A DNA stretch of 64,000 nt, taken from the NCBI GenBank assembly GCA_021521415.1, contig JAIQDT010005453.1:124001-188000 (forward strand), given 5' to 3'. The notes beneath the pieces are model-generated. The model was not told the DNA's origin. It ran no database searches and saw only the letters and a list, made by a program, of their open reading frames with translations. The DNA is from Bidens hawaiensis (taxonomy: Eukaryota > Streptophyta > Magnoliopsida > Asterales > Asteraceae). The position numbers and the translations under genes are program-made. Below, in pieces: positions 45,467-57,674 of this stretch; positions within the stretch are counted from its first letter, which is position 1; each line of letters opens with the position of its first letter.

Positions 45467-46339
45467 CTAACCATATAACCCTAACCGAACGACACACAAT
45501 CAATCAATCAAAGTAATATGCGAAATCACAAGCAATAATTATATAAAAACAATATTTTAGCACATCAAAGATTAAATTAAATAATGCTTTTCAATAATAA
45601 TACGTCATGCGATCAATCAAAACCAAATACACCGTCAAACAAAATCAATATTCATCTCAACCTAGGTAGTTTAGATGTTTAGCTACTCATAATAATAAAA
45701 GAAAATAAATCAATTCCAGTAGCAAAACTCATGTACCTAGAAAAGAAATTAAAATAAAGATCAAAACTGAATGTTTACGAATCAAATGCTCCTTCTCAAA
45801 ACTTTCTTCTGCTCCAAGTCTCCTCCTCCCCTAGCAGCCATGACCTCCTAGCAGCCAGCTCTCCAATTAATTGTTGAAGTTTTCCCTTTTTATTCCATCC
45901 CTAAAGCTCCACGGACTTCCTTTTTGTTTATGTCATAACCTTCAAGTTAACTAATTTCTTTTTAGGCCCCTTGGATTCTTATCGGATGGGAAGTAAATAA
46001 TCACATGAGACTTCAAATAATAATGTACCAAATACTTGGCCACCAATTTAAGTCTTTGCTCCTGAAACAATCTTATCATACGCTTACTATATATTTTTAT
46101 ATGTATTGTTATTTTTATATATTATTTATTAAAAAAGAATATATAGTAATAACAATATTAATATATAAACTCTATTTTTTTTTTTACTCTTTGGTGACAT
46201 GATAGTAAAATTACTTCGTTTTAGCTTATTGTATCTTGAAACCATTTAAATTCAAATATGAATTAATAAAAACTACTCCAAAGCTACTCAAAGGTGTATG
46301 AAATATTTATAATATTTATATATAATTTAGCCTACATCA
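45467..46339 (-). repeat. 5' LTR of element B, right part
   Basis: Continues the LTR interrupted at 29440; matches about 24440-25437. It ends ACATCA before ATAGGA. Confidence 0.85.
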
Positions 46340-46345
46340 ATAGGA
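46340..46345. repeat. Target-site duplication of element B, right
   Basis: ATAGGA, identical to 23698-23703. Confidence 0.75.
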
Positions 46346-46536
46346 TTTTGTTCATTACTAATATATATCATTAATATTTTCTTGTATATACAAACTTAAA
46401 TTCGTATTTTCAAAATAATTAAAGTATATCAAGAAAAGAAAAAAAAGAATTTTGTAGTTCTTAAAGAAGAAAATAGAATTGAGGAACCGTCGAATTTATT
46501 CATGATCGATAGTTACGGAGCTAGTCTTATGATATA

Positions 46537-46787
46537 CTCCCTCTGTCCCATTAAAAGTTTTCATATTTCCTTTTTTGTTTGTCCCATTACAAATGTCCAC
46601 TTTCAAAATTTATTAGCTAATTTCCAAATTTACCCTTAAACACACACAACTAACACTAATAAACAATATTGATGGACCCACTTTTCATGGACATTATTTT
46701 CGTTTGTTAAGAAAAATTAGTAATCATTCAATCCATCTTAAACTTTGTGTTTTTCAAACTATGACACTTCTAATGGGACGGATGGAG
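46537..46787. mobile_element. Stowaway MITE (Tc1/mariner), 251 bp
   Basis: Terminal inverted repeats CTCCCTCTGTCCCATTA and TAATGGGACGGATGGAG (15 of 17 positions pair) flanked by TA on both sides. The CTCCCTCCGTCCC end is typical of Stowaway. No coding capacity. Confidence 0.93.
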
Positions 46788-46799
46788 TAGTTAATTGAA

Positions 46800-47580
46800 C
46801 TTGATTAGGTTTAACCGTGTCAAGGTGTGTGTTATGGAATCAAGAATCAAGCATAGGTTATTATTTTAACCATAAGTTATAGTTTATATAGGTACCAAGT
46901 CCATTCGATGACATCCCCCAGCGAGTGGCACCTCATTCGCCAACATTCATACTCATACGCTGAACATACTCAACATATGGACTATCAACTAAACGAAACG
47001 GCACACACACCTACAACTCGGGCGTATGGCTACCAAAATGTCCTATACACTTACAAACAAGCTTATAAACCCAAAAACTAAGTTCAGTCAACTACAAACC
47101 AGGCGAATGGCCTATAGAATATTACAATTATGCCCTCAACAAAACTAGACCAAATTAAACGATTTACAAAGAAAAAGACATATAAATAAGCATTAACAAA
47201 CTCACCCATTGATTATGCATTGTAATTTTTCTTTCACTTCCACCCGGTATTCCATGTTCCACCAGCATGAATTCCAAAGACAAAACAAACAAGGACAACC
47301 CGCTGGAATTGCAAAGCCAACTCGTTATACCGGCTATGTGTTCACCTGATCAGATTGTTATACAGAATTTGGATATACTTCTTTAACAGATTGATAAGCC
47401 ACATCTAATCAATCACAAGAATGAATTTTATGTTCACACCTGAATCCAACGCAATCACGGTTTCACTAGTCTTTTCATCAAAATAAGACCTATTGTACTC
47501 CTTGTAAAAATCATGAGGCGTGATCTTCAAGGGAATTTTCTTCATAACTCGAGGCAGATTGGCATTAAGAATAATCTTCA
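46800..47580. other. No gene seen
   Basis: AT-rich stretch between the Stowaway MITE and the decayed ORF cluster. CATTCGC/GCGTATG words recur. Confidence 0.4.
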
Positions 47581-47584
47581 AAAA

Positions 47585-49327
47585 TCATGTATGAGGATCC
47601 GTTTCTTTGAGGATGGTATGCCTGGTAGGTATATGTGATTGGGAAACCATCTCAATAATTGAACATCCTCCATTTATGAATGGTTGGTAGGCCAAAGTTC
47701 TAACATCACACCGAGGCGTAGTCAGAATATTAGTGAACTTTTTAAAATACTGAATTCCCTTCTCCCACTTCACAATAAAACTTTGAGCTCTGGGTCATAC
47801 ATCCAAGAAACTATGTCACCTTAAGCAGTCTTCGCATTCAGGTACTCGGATTTCTGGTTCTCGGACAACTTGACTTTGGCTTACACATAATATTTCTATT
47901 GAACTTTTCTCACATTCTCAAGCCAGCTGCTAAACTTCTTTTAATCATAATCAAATAAATTACCAAAAGAATCAGTTGTCTTCTCAGCAGATGGCACAAA
48001 CTCCTTCTCAGTTTCATCAAGAATCTCATTCTCTATCTTCTCTTCAGCCTCTTTAAAAATATCATTAGTAAATAAAGGTATTCCTTCACCGTTGTCATTG
48101 TTTGTATAAATCTCTAGATGTTCCTCAGCCGTCACATATTCTATTTTAACTTCATCATAGTAAGTTTTATCAGAAGGAATCTTCACATTTTTCAGACTTA
48201 TTAAAAAAATCTTCTACTTCAACATCCTTCTCTCTCATCATATTCTCCAAATCTTTCTCATTAATCTCAAACAACATTGCAGTTTGTTCATTATCAGTGA
48301 CTAACAAACTCACCTTCTTCAATCTCATTTGCATTCACTTGGCTTTGAATTACACCACATTCATTGGCATGCATAATATTTTTGACCTTTAAAGTTTCAA
48401 ATGGAAGGGGTTCTACATATTCTTGTGGAATTGTAATCTCTTGACCTAATGACTCCCCTGAGCAGATGTAGCAGCTTCAGAAGAAAATGGTTGCTTATCA
48501 AAGAAATATAATGGATCAGGATCACTGTCATCATCATCTGTATTCTTCAACTTTCGTGGTTCGTATTTTCGACACTAGAGTTGGAGAATTAGCTCACCTT
48601 GTTCAACTATCTTCTCCCCATGAGAAGCAATTGTTTTCTTAAGTTCAATGGTCTCTTTGTATAGATACTTTAAACATTTGATCATCGTGATTTCTTATTG
48701 CTTCATTTCATCCATACGTTGATGACCATTATTCATCTGTCGCTTGTAGATGCATAACATTCAACAGGTATAATAGTCGTTTTTGAACTGGTAAAGAAGC
48801 AAAATTCACATGAGCTGGCTGAAATGGTCCTTCAAGTAGTTCAAACCTTATGACTTCTTGTTGTCTTTCCAACTTGATATTCTCCATCATCGTCTTTCTA
48901 GACGAAGAATAATGCACATTTAAAAAAGAACTTGACTCACTAGAACCAACAGTTGTTGCAAATGGCGAACTAGATGTAGCTGTCACAATCGTAGCTTCAG
49001 ACATAATCATCTCAGGAACATATGTTGTAGCAGAAATCGTTGAGGAAACAAATTGTAGAGACATGTGAGGAATAAAATAGAAGCAAGGGCTAACCATGTA
49101 GTCTCAACCAAAGTAAGAACAGGAGTGGCTTGCTCAGAAGTTGTTACACTTTTTGTTAGCCTTTGTCTCTTTTTAGCTGGCTTGGGAACTACAGGACGAA
49201 CATTGGGCACAGAAAAATATTGGTTCTCAAAAATAATAACACTTTTATGTCTCTTCTTAGACTTAGCCTTGGCAGGTTTCTCAATCATCACATTGTTTCC
49301 CTTATCTCTTCTACTAGCACGCTTCAT
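47585..49327 (-). pseudogene. Decayed transposon ORF cluster, C-terminal pieces
   Basis: Minus-strand frames at 49327-49007 (lysine-rich, RASRRDKGNNVMIEKPAKAK), 49097-48729 (Ser/Thr-rich), 48186-47941 (acidic) and 47773-47585 are interrupted by stops and shifts. Orientation and order fit one broken reading unit together with 49679-50119. The composition recalls an abundant composite-plant transposon protein family, but I cannot name it with certainty. Confidence 0.4.
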
Positions 49328-49678
49328 ATAGGACCACCTTCATTTCCACCATCATTATAATCATCATCATCATCATCACCGGTTTCATTAATATAAGAAT
49401 TTCAAATCATCATTACGCCATTGATCATCAGGATGTAGCAACTAACAAGATTACCAAGGTTACCGATCAATCTCTTAAATTTCGGCCTCTCATTCTCATC
49501 TTACTTACGATAAATCAACATTCTTTTCATCGTGTCTACTGTAACTGAATGCATCATATTACGTCATTTAATGCAGTATGATCTTTGGCAAATTAGGCAT
49601 CAAACGATTAGTAATAATCTGTAAGAATCGCGGGTATATCAAAAACCTATGGCTTGTTGAGAATACTAGCCATCATTG

Positions 49679-50119
49679 CTAATTGCAAATATTTCTACAT
49701 TTGCCAAAACTAGCTCTTCTCCCTCCAAGACAATGAATAAGAAGACGCATAAGATACTTGTACTGAACACTCCGATAAGCTTTGTTGTATTGAGATTCAT
49801 TGAGGTTCCCTTTGTAGTAGATTCTTTCAAATAACCCCTTGATCAAATCCCCATCAAAACAGTAGACATGAGCATTAGTATCTTTGAACACTAGGCATTC
49901 TCTGATTGTCTGGGTTGTTGTCACAATATCATTTCCCTGAATAGTTTCCTTGATGCTTCGTGTTGCTTCCCCATATTTTGTTGTGTTCCAAAAAGGACGT
50001 ATAATACTGTAATAAGCTGGCAAATTTGTTAAAATAGCACGATAAATCTTGAAGATCTCATGAATGAATGATCCCATCAAAATGCTCGTGATCTGAGTAA
50101 TTATAGCCCAAGAAAGCAA
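49679..50119 (-). pseudogene. Decayed transposon ORF, core piece
   Basis: 146 codons with IIRPFWNTTKYG, the middle part IQGNDIVTTTQTIRECLVF and LIKGLFERIYYKGNLNESQ followed by LMRLLIHCLGGRRASF. The pattern matches a repetitive plant protein often mislabelled as a longin-like or synaptobrevin protein in composite genomes (recognition from memory). The frame upstream is disturbed by a 52-bp tandem duplication, which is not a multiple of three. Confidence 0.5.
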
Positions 50120-50123
50120 CTAT

Positions 50124-50227
50124 ATTGTGATTCGGATTTGAAACAAGTTGAAACTCTGCTTGTTGTTCAACAACTATTGTGATTCGGATTTGAAACAAGT
50201 TGAACCTCTGCTTGTTGTTCAACAACT
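50124..50227. repeat. 52-bp tandem duplication
   Basis: Two copies starting ATTGTGATTCGGATTTGAAA, differing at one position near base 30. It shifts the frame of the surrounding ORF. Confidence 0.9.
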
Positions 50228-50309
50228 TGTTCATTAGCTTGTATTTATTGTTCTTGAACAATATGTGCTTCATGAACCTCATCTGCATTTTGAACATCAT
50301 GTACAATAT

Positions 50310-51255
50310 TTTCCACCCGGTCAGTCATTTCTGCACAATGAAAAACATTAGCATTTGAACAAGTTAAAAAACTGACCAAACTACCATCATTCGCTTGCAA
50401 TTCTGACAAGCAAAAGGGTTCATTCGCTTAGTGAAAACATATAGAATCATACGCCTCATTTAACAATGAATGGACTTCCATTCCCTTAATTTCATTAACG
50501 TATGACCCTATACGTTAACACTTGATCAAAACTTGTTCATACGTTAACATTTAACACATAGTTAACTAATGAGACCATTCGCTGAATCATTAAAAAAATA
50601 ATGCCACATACTCCTACCCAGTAGCGTATAGGGTTTTAAACACCAGTGAATGGTTCATTAACCCTATTGAATGAACACATGAACGTATAACCATATATTC
50701 AAAATACCAATTAGCCATTAATCAATTTTTTAAACATCAACATAGACCATTTCACAATTGATATGATATCGATAATCTATTTATACGTCTAAACTGATTT
50801 TAATAGACATTTGAATTGTTAACTAGTCACGTTAAGTCCGGTTAGGGTTTTATCGCTAATAGTCAAGATGATCATTTACAATCTGTTCTAATTTTAAATG
50901 TTAAGTCCAATACCTAACCGATGATGAACAAATGATGATAATCACACTCAAAATGTTTTAGGGAAAAAATCAATATAAGGGTTGGTTGGGGACAAAGAGT
51001 TGTGAAGGTTGTGTAGAATGAACGAATGAATGACCATTCGTTATATATTCATTATACACATTCGTTATATATTCGTTATATAAGGGTTTTTGTTTTATAT
51101 ATTCGTATACTATTTTCGTTTTCGGGAAATTTTTATTCAACAACGCATCACATATTTCGAGCTAATAGTATTTTATTATTATTGTTATTATATAAACATA
51201 TCAATTTTCTTTATTTAGATGTGTCAAAAATTGGGTTCCAATATGTAGAAACATA
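50310..51255. other. No gene seen
   Basis: AT-rich; contains ATTCGTTATAT repeats at about 51030-51110. Confidence 0.4.
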
Positions 51256-51259
51256 GATA

Positions 51260-51980
51260 TTACATCAATATAGCAGGTAGGCGGGCAACAACCTGCGCCG
51301 CCACCCCTTTCTGAATTGCAAACCCTAACCTGCTAAAGACATACCCCTGCCCCTTTGGAGTCGACACATTGCTATGCACAACCTGTTGGACCCTGGTTAG
51401 AAAACGGATAGCTTCCGGTGCCAAGGAGCCAAATGTATCAAAAGCCAGAGGGACAAAAACATGTTGGTTCTCTTCGCAGGCTTTAGCATGTTTCTCCACC
51501 TTCTTCGTTTCAGCCCTTTTCATTGCTTGCCCAGCTACAAACCCATTATCCCTCAAACCAGCTAAGGGAGATACCCCTGTGAGGTCAACACAAGCGTGTT
51601 TTCCCCCGGCCCAACCAAAGACGAGCAAATCTGCCGGTCGTAGAGTGGATCTCCCTTCCGTGGGGTCTGTAAGGAAGTTTACGGGGGCTTCCTTTTTAGC
51701 TGATATCCCAGCTTGCCTTAAGATGTCCCAAAGAACGTCCCGCACCCAATAATGTCGGTATTTGAACTCAGGCATCTCCTTACAATGAACCGCATGCTCT
51801 CCGAATTTATCCAGGCAGGCCTTACGGCAGATCGGACATGTTTCGTCTTCTGGGTACATTGGGACCATCAAACGGTACTTAAGAATGGCCCTATACTCGA
51901 CCGCATACATGCTTTGGCCCAAACCATCAATCGGGATAACGGTCAGAAAATCTTGGGCATGAGGACCTTGTAAGCATTCA
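51260..51980 (-). CDS. Zinc-finger and nuclease-like C-terminal domain of a retroelement-type protein (partial)
   Basis: A 220-codon frame from 51922 extends upstream in frame to about 51980 without a stop (FECLQGPHAQDFLTVIP). It has a CPIC...HAVHC zinc finger, then KYRHYWVRDVLWDILRQAG, STLRPADLLVFGWAGGKHAC, VDLTGVSP, and a C-terminal RLGFAIQKGVAAQVVARLP. The order C-C-H-C finger followed by R-P-x-D, about 12 residues, then D resembles the restriction-like endonuclease tail of R2-type non-LTR elements. The same family is common in composite genomes next to reverse transcriptase; here no RT is present upstream. A ~1.3-kb gap-free codon frame with no stop is notable in this decayed setting. Function is inference. 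Confidence 0.55.
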
Positions 51981-52004
51981 AAAACCGCCTTCTATCAGGG
52001 GGGC

Positions 52005-52929
52005 ATTATAACTTTCAATTATATATAAATTTACCCCTAAACTTAATATTTTACTTATTATGTATCCACACCATAACCCAAGGGACTAAATTGCAAAACT
52101 GTATATAAATTATATTAACCTCCTTTAACCCGTAACCCATATATGATCCAAACCCGTTTTTACCCAACCCGAAGACCCGTTTAGTTTTCTTGTAGCATAA
52201 TACTCGTTCTAATCTTGGAATTGATATATGATTATTATTCGGTATACCTATTGCGGCCTAACCGACGTAACAAATTAGGAAAACAAGATCAAGATGATGC
52301 GAATTGCATAACATACAAACCGTCCATGTCGTTTTTGGGTATTCTACCTTAGAGTTCATTATAACACAATTACATTCGTCTGCACGATCCTCATATTAGC
52401 GCATATATTTCCCCCATAGTCAATTTTGTTAAAGTTGATGTTTGATGGTCTGTTCGTCAACCTATATAGCCGGCTCATAACATTCGCGTTTACCTTCAAT
52501 TCGTTACTGTACAAGGTAATTAATATATGTATTACGTTCGTATCTAAGCTGTTAACATTAACCCTAAAATTAATTGGATTATCGATTATCAGATTGGAAC
52601 GATTGAAGGGTTAGGGTTTATAGTTATTTGGGGGAACTTGGGCCAACTGTATTTGTGATTTTGTTTGCGTTTGAATACAACCAAGAACCCCAGTGCACAT
52701 GGTGGTTTGTTGTGGGTTTAATTTAATGAACCGGCCAAGGGTGCTGGTTCGAACCCCCCTTGATGCGGTTTGGATATTTTTTGTTTTTATTTGTTGTTCT
52801 TTTAATGGGTTGGATAATTTATTAAGTTATTATAAATATTTTTATATATTAAATAAACAATCTCTTATAAAAACCGACATCATTAAGTTACGTCGTTTAT
52901 CAAAAGCTCGTTAAAAACTTTCGTTACGC

Positions 52930-52994
<65 letters not shown>

Positions 52995-54291
52995 CATTAT
53001 ATCCTCTTTATTTATTTAAAACCTGACACTTTAATCCATGTTTCTCGTCATTTAACGTTTTATAAAATTGCTCATATTTCTTTTATATAAACATATATAT
53101 TATATATACTGAACGAATTAAATAGATTTGTATTAAAAGATTTAAACAAAATATTTATTTATATATTATTACATATTATAACTAAATAATTACCTATTAT
53201 TATTATGATAATTTATTTATATACTTGTATTTTATTAATTTTGGATAATTAAAAGTATATTTTATATATCAACTTTAGTTATCTAAATTATTAGTTTACA
53301 ATTTTGAGTATATATTTATCATATCAAGTGAACAAAGGTAATTCTATAAATATTAAAAATAACGACTATAATAAAGAAATGGTAATCAATAATATTAATC
53401 TTTGCAATAATAATTATTATGGGAATCAATCGTTTAATCAATAACGTTCTAATCACAACCAAACTTGAATCCATCGAAACCCTAAAACTCTTTATATGAA
53501 TTATATAATTTGCAATTAATTAATATTATATCATTAATTAGGAATCCTTGTCGGTGCATCCCGAAGGGTTCATCATTCTCGCACATCATTTCAGTTCCGT
53601 TCCTCTTATCAGGTGAGTAATCACTCCCCTATTTTACTTATTTTTAACCTTTTTTTTGGGACATGTGCGTATCTTATATATTTAACTATTATCTAGTATT
53701 CAAAACCACAACTGTTAATCCTGGTGTGTATATCGGTTTATGCTTAACTTGCTATTTGGTTACTTGCTTTATTTGAACGTTGTTTGCTTACTTCGGCAAC
53801 CGATGTCCATTTTTATGGCAACGGTTTAGTCCTTGCTTGGTAACCAATGTCCATTTATATGGATTGGTTGAGGCCTTTCTTTATGGTTTGATTGATTGTT
53901 TATGTGATATGGCTTAAATATTTATTCTTACAGGAACAGTTTCCATCTTTCTTTATTTATTATATATTATTATTGTTGTGTCTTAAACTGGTGTTTTTAC
54001 TCACTCAATCTAGTGTGACAAAACTTATTTGTATTTTTAATGCATATGCAGGTTATCGTGTGACGTGATTATCAAGATTGTTTGAAGCAACTTAGGATGC
54101 ATGTTAGAGAAGAAGATACAAGAATTAAATTTTGGATGTTTATTTTACTTGTTTAATTATGAGTTTTATGTACTTGACTATTTAATAAAATTTAATAGAT
54201 ATTGACACTTTTAATATTGCATAATAATACCTTGAGAGTTGTGACAATCAGCTCACGCCCCAATATTCCCGCCGTAGGTTGGGGTGTGACA
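52005..54291 (+). mobile_element. Probable solo LTR, about 2.3 kb
   Basis: Right end GGTTGGGGTGTGACA at 54291 is a common LTR end in plants. The sequence shows leader-like and TGCAGG-type stretches of chromovirus LTRs, without coding capacity. It adjoins a truncated hAT MITE. Left end and target duplication were not defined. Confidence 0.5.
52931..52986. repeat. (TA)n microsatellite
   Basis: 56 bp of almost pure TA inside the solo LTR. Confidence 0.95.
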
Positions 54292-54452
54292 TATTCCAAA
54301 CAGGTACAAAATACCAAATGTACACGTACTGTACCCGATTGTACATGTACTGAAGTTCAACAAAAATGAGTACCAATACCCGTACCAAATAGGCTAAATC
54401 GGTATAGGTACATGTACATGTACGGGTATCTGGAACAAAATGCTCATCCCTA
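54292..54452. mobile_element. Truncated copy of the GTACC-rich hAT MITE
   Basis: Matches the right part of 26261-26922 and ends GCTCATCCCTA. The left part is missing; it starts right at the LTR end. Confidence 0.8.
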
Positions 54453-54499
54453 CTGCTAACAACTGTTAATATATCTACAATGTCTATCTTATGTCTTCT

Positions 54500-55520
54500 T
54501 AGTTGGCTAAACTGCTACGAGATATTTGCTTTTAAGTCTTAAAAGCCATTAATCTAACCCTCTAGGAGGCTTTCGAACCTTTCACTGGCCGCTCCATGAA
54601 GAGTCAACACGAACATGTGACACGATACCGTTAAGGTCCACCCCGCCACGCCATCGCCGCTATAAAACTTTGTAAGTTCTCACTCGGGTCTGTTATACCG
54701 TCATACTTCCCTATTGAGGTTAACAATTTTGTATTTGACGGGAGAGTAGCTTCCGCGATTCTTGTTATGAACTTTGACTTTTCCGCGAAGGCTTTGGGCC
54801 TATACGGTTTGATGATGTCAACGTCTGCATCAGAGTAATAATTTACTTGACGTTTTATGCTGCTTTGGCTTCCGTGGAGGCAACTGTACGTATCACTATC
54901 GCTATGATCGCTTCCACTGCCTCCGTGGAGGCTTAAATCTTTAACGGGGTTGTTTGCCTAATGGGTTTCACGACTCTAAAAGTAAGTGTGTTCGCGGATT
55001 TTGCCTTGACTCGCCCTTTGGCCTTTGGCCTGACCTTTCTGATCTCAACATCTTCCACTTTCGCGGGTCTTCGATTTAGGACTTAAGTCGGTATCCTAGA
55101 CACGGCGGCGGGATTGGGGTCCTTCATCACTCGAGGATCATCCGCCCTCATGCTCATCTTAGGGATAAGTTAGGATTCTAGATGTTACCTGTTGTTCTTG
55201 CCCTCTTTGTTGTTCCTGTTCATGCTTGAGATGGCTACCGGATCTTCTTCGAGGTTTGCTGACTTAGATTGCCTTTTGAAGTGACAAAACCGAGCATCCT
55301 CAAAGCGAACTATTGGTCTTGTTCTTGCGGATGCTCAACTTCGATGAAATCTTCGTCATTTTAATTAACCACGTTATTTCGTCTTTCCTCTACTTGGTTG
55401 GGACCGCATGTGATTTTTTCCAGCTGGTTTGACGAAGACGGGGTGCACGGGGGAGGTTGAACGGAGCTCATAACGATCGAATATTTCTTAATAACTTGAA
55501 GTATTGCTTGTTCTAGCTAA
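54500..55520 (-). pseudogene. Gypsy (Tat-like) gag remnant
   Basis: Minus strand readings recall gypsy gag (CHMFVLTLHGAA followed by ERFESLLEG, about 54660-54560) with many stops. The LTR and primer-binding site upstream at 55524-56190 support the assignment. No pol is seen. Confidence 0.5.
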
Positions 55521-55535
55521 AATGGATAGCGCCAA
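55521..55535 (-). other. Primer-binding site of the Tat-like element
   Basis: Minus strand TTGGCGCTATCCATT directly inside the LTR end; Tat/Ogre-type elements often have TTGGCGC at this place. Confidence 0.6.
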
Positions 55536-56190
55536 TGAAGAAACACTAGTTTAAACCTCGTCAGGTTAATTCAATATCTCAACCAGGTGGTTTACTGCAA
55601 TCTTATCTTCGTGAATCAATATTGATCTATCCTGCAAAAACAGAACACAGTGAGCTCGTTACGAGAAGGGGAACGTTGGGGGGGGGGGTGTTTCTCGTAA
55701 CAACCCAGTGTTGATAGTAAAAGAGTAATTGTTTTGAACAATAGAGTGTGGATTCTTTTACCGTCGGTATGGAAGGGGTATTTATAGCCGGAGAGGTTGA
55801 GAAGGATGGACCAACTATCACCTTCAATTGAACCTTCTATTCTTATGACTGAGCATGTTTAAGGTTTGTGTTGGGTGGACCAGCTGGTGTACAGAGACAT
55901 GTGTCATCGTGCCATCGTGATCCTTTGGGGAATCTTGGACTGTGATTGGCTAAGACTTTGCCTATCGTACGATATGTCTCTTTTGTGGGTGACAAGTCTT
56001 CGGCCCATACATCATGTCTGGGTTATATTTTGGTAAGAGTCCTTCCGCAGGCGATTTGTTTATCAGCCCGAGTGCGATTTGTTAATCAGCCCGCGGACGA
56101 CTTTCTTTGTTCCACATCTAGCCGGCATTGCCTGTTTTCCGTTGGTAGCCCTTAACGTCTTGCGGGTGGGGTTGTGACCCTACTTCTACA
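55536..56190 (-). repeat. 5' LTR of the Tat-like element, 655 bp
   Basis: TG...CA ends (TGAAGAAACACT and CTTCTACA). Minus-strand TATA box GGCTATAAATACCCC at about 55795-55781. A G run occurs at 55679-55688. The matching second LTR is not in the window. Confidence 0.7.
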
Positions 56191-56540
56191 ATACCAATCC
56201 CAAGTTTTACAATACTCTTTAATTGCTTGTTGAGTAACATTTGAAACCCATTCCAAGAGTCATCCCATTTTTGATAATTGACTTGAGTTGACACAAGAGT
56301 TTTGTTATACTTGACAATTTCTCAACAAAGCTTCAAGTCGTGCATCTTTATTTAGGGCATCATGTTTCAAAACTTCTTGATCTTTTTCTTTGAGTTTATT
56401 TTCATACTCATGTTTAGATTTTTCAAGAATTTTATCAAGTTCTGCAACTTGATATGTTAAACTGATATTTGCTTGTTTTATATTAACAAAAACCTCATTT
56501 TTAGTGCATAATTTCTCAAGTTCCTATGGTGATACTTATG
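56191..56540 (-). pseudogene. Coiled-coil ORF remnant
   Basis: Minus strand reads as a Lys/Glu-rich coiled coil (ISLTYQVAELDKILEKSKHE, EYENKLKEKDQEVLKH) for about 60 codons, with stops beyond. Possibly a remnant of a copia gag coiled-coil domain. Confidence 0.35.
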
Positions 56541-56565
56541 AAGATGCAACAATTAAGGCAGTTTT

Positions 56566-57423
56566 CAGGGTCGTCTTCGAGAATTTAAAATACCTCGACC
56601 GAGTCAAAATAAAAAGGCTCGTAGGCCTTAACGAAAAGTTTTTATTCGCTAGCGTACATGGATAAAACTTTTATCGACCGACTTATTATAAGCAGAAACC
56701 ATTATGAGCATGCCATTATCTCATAAACCATTGCAAATAACCTTATTTTTAACACCAAAAAACATATATATGTATTATGTATAAAAAAAGTTTGTGTCCC
56801 CAAAAATTTTGTGTCCTGACCGATGGTATGGCTCGCACACCCTCCGAGCCTCCCTTGATAGTTTTAACATTAGTGTATTCTCATATGTTGGATCAATTTT
56901 TAATGTAACCATCAGCTCGCACATTCAATTCCGGTTCTACCTTTTTAGTTATATCAACAATTGTGTCATCAGTTGTTTCAACAACTCTTTCATAAGTTGT
57001 TTCTTCCCAAACAATATCAATAGCCATGAGAGTCTAAGTTTTTTCCAAATTAAATAAAATTTATAAACAAAAAATAACTTACAATTTTTATATTAAGTTC
57101 TTAATCACAATTTATTCTTGACTACCCATTTTAATTAGATTAACCAATTAATAAAGCATATGAAGATGATGTATAATAAGTTATTGTTATGACTTACCAC
57201 AATTTAATTATAAATAAAACTAATATAAGATATAGATTAAAAAAATTATAAAATATGTATAAATCTTAATCCTCTTATTAGATATTGGGTCCAATCATTT
57301 TTTTACCCATAAACCATTTGAGATATTGAGCCTAAGGGCCTTTTTATTTCATTACTCGTTAGGACCTACGGGTCTTTTTATTTCGGCTCGTCCAAGGCAT
57401 TTAAATTATCGAAGACGGCTCTG
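56566..57423. mobile_element. TIR transposon remnant, 858 bp
   Basis: Imperfect terminal inverted repeats of about 70 bp: left CAGGGTCGTCTTCGAGAATT, right (reverse complement) CAGAGCCGTCTTCGATAATT. Probably hAT-like. No clear 8-bp duplication and no transposase. Confidence 0.6.
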
Positions 57424-57674
57424 CAAACCTTCATTGCGGTTTTAAAATTTTGGAACCAGGCGACCTAAAGCTAAAGTAAAAACCAGCAGCAAAACCAAAC
57501 TGATGAGCGGTTTGGGCGATTTCACAGTTTCTAATCCCGACTGCTACACCGTCTACACTTAGAATAATCCAAGAAAGCACATCCAAGCTAATTCATTTAA
57601 TTGACCATAGATTTAAACTCACAACAATTGTAGCTTTCAAGAAGATGCATATGAGCTTCAAATCAACATATATA

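Larger units (their letters stand above)
23704..46339 (-). mobile_element. Athila-like element B with short interior, containing element A
   Basis: LTR copies at 23704-25437 and 28697-29440 plus 45467-46339 (the second split by element A) share TGATGTGC...CATCA ends and are flanked by ATAGGA. The interior is only about 3.26 kb, of which 662 bp is a hAT MITE. It keeps a gypsy/Athila-type primer-binding site, a polypurine tract and short gag/pol-like scraps, but no RT or integrase. That makes it non-autonomous (LARD-like). Without A it would be about 6.6 kb. Confidence 0.85.
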
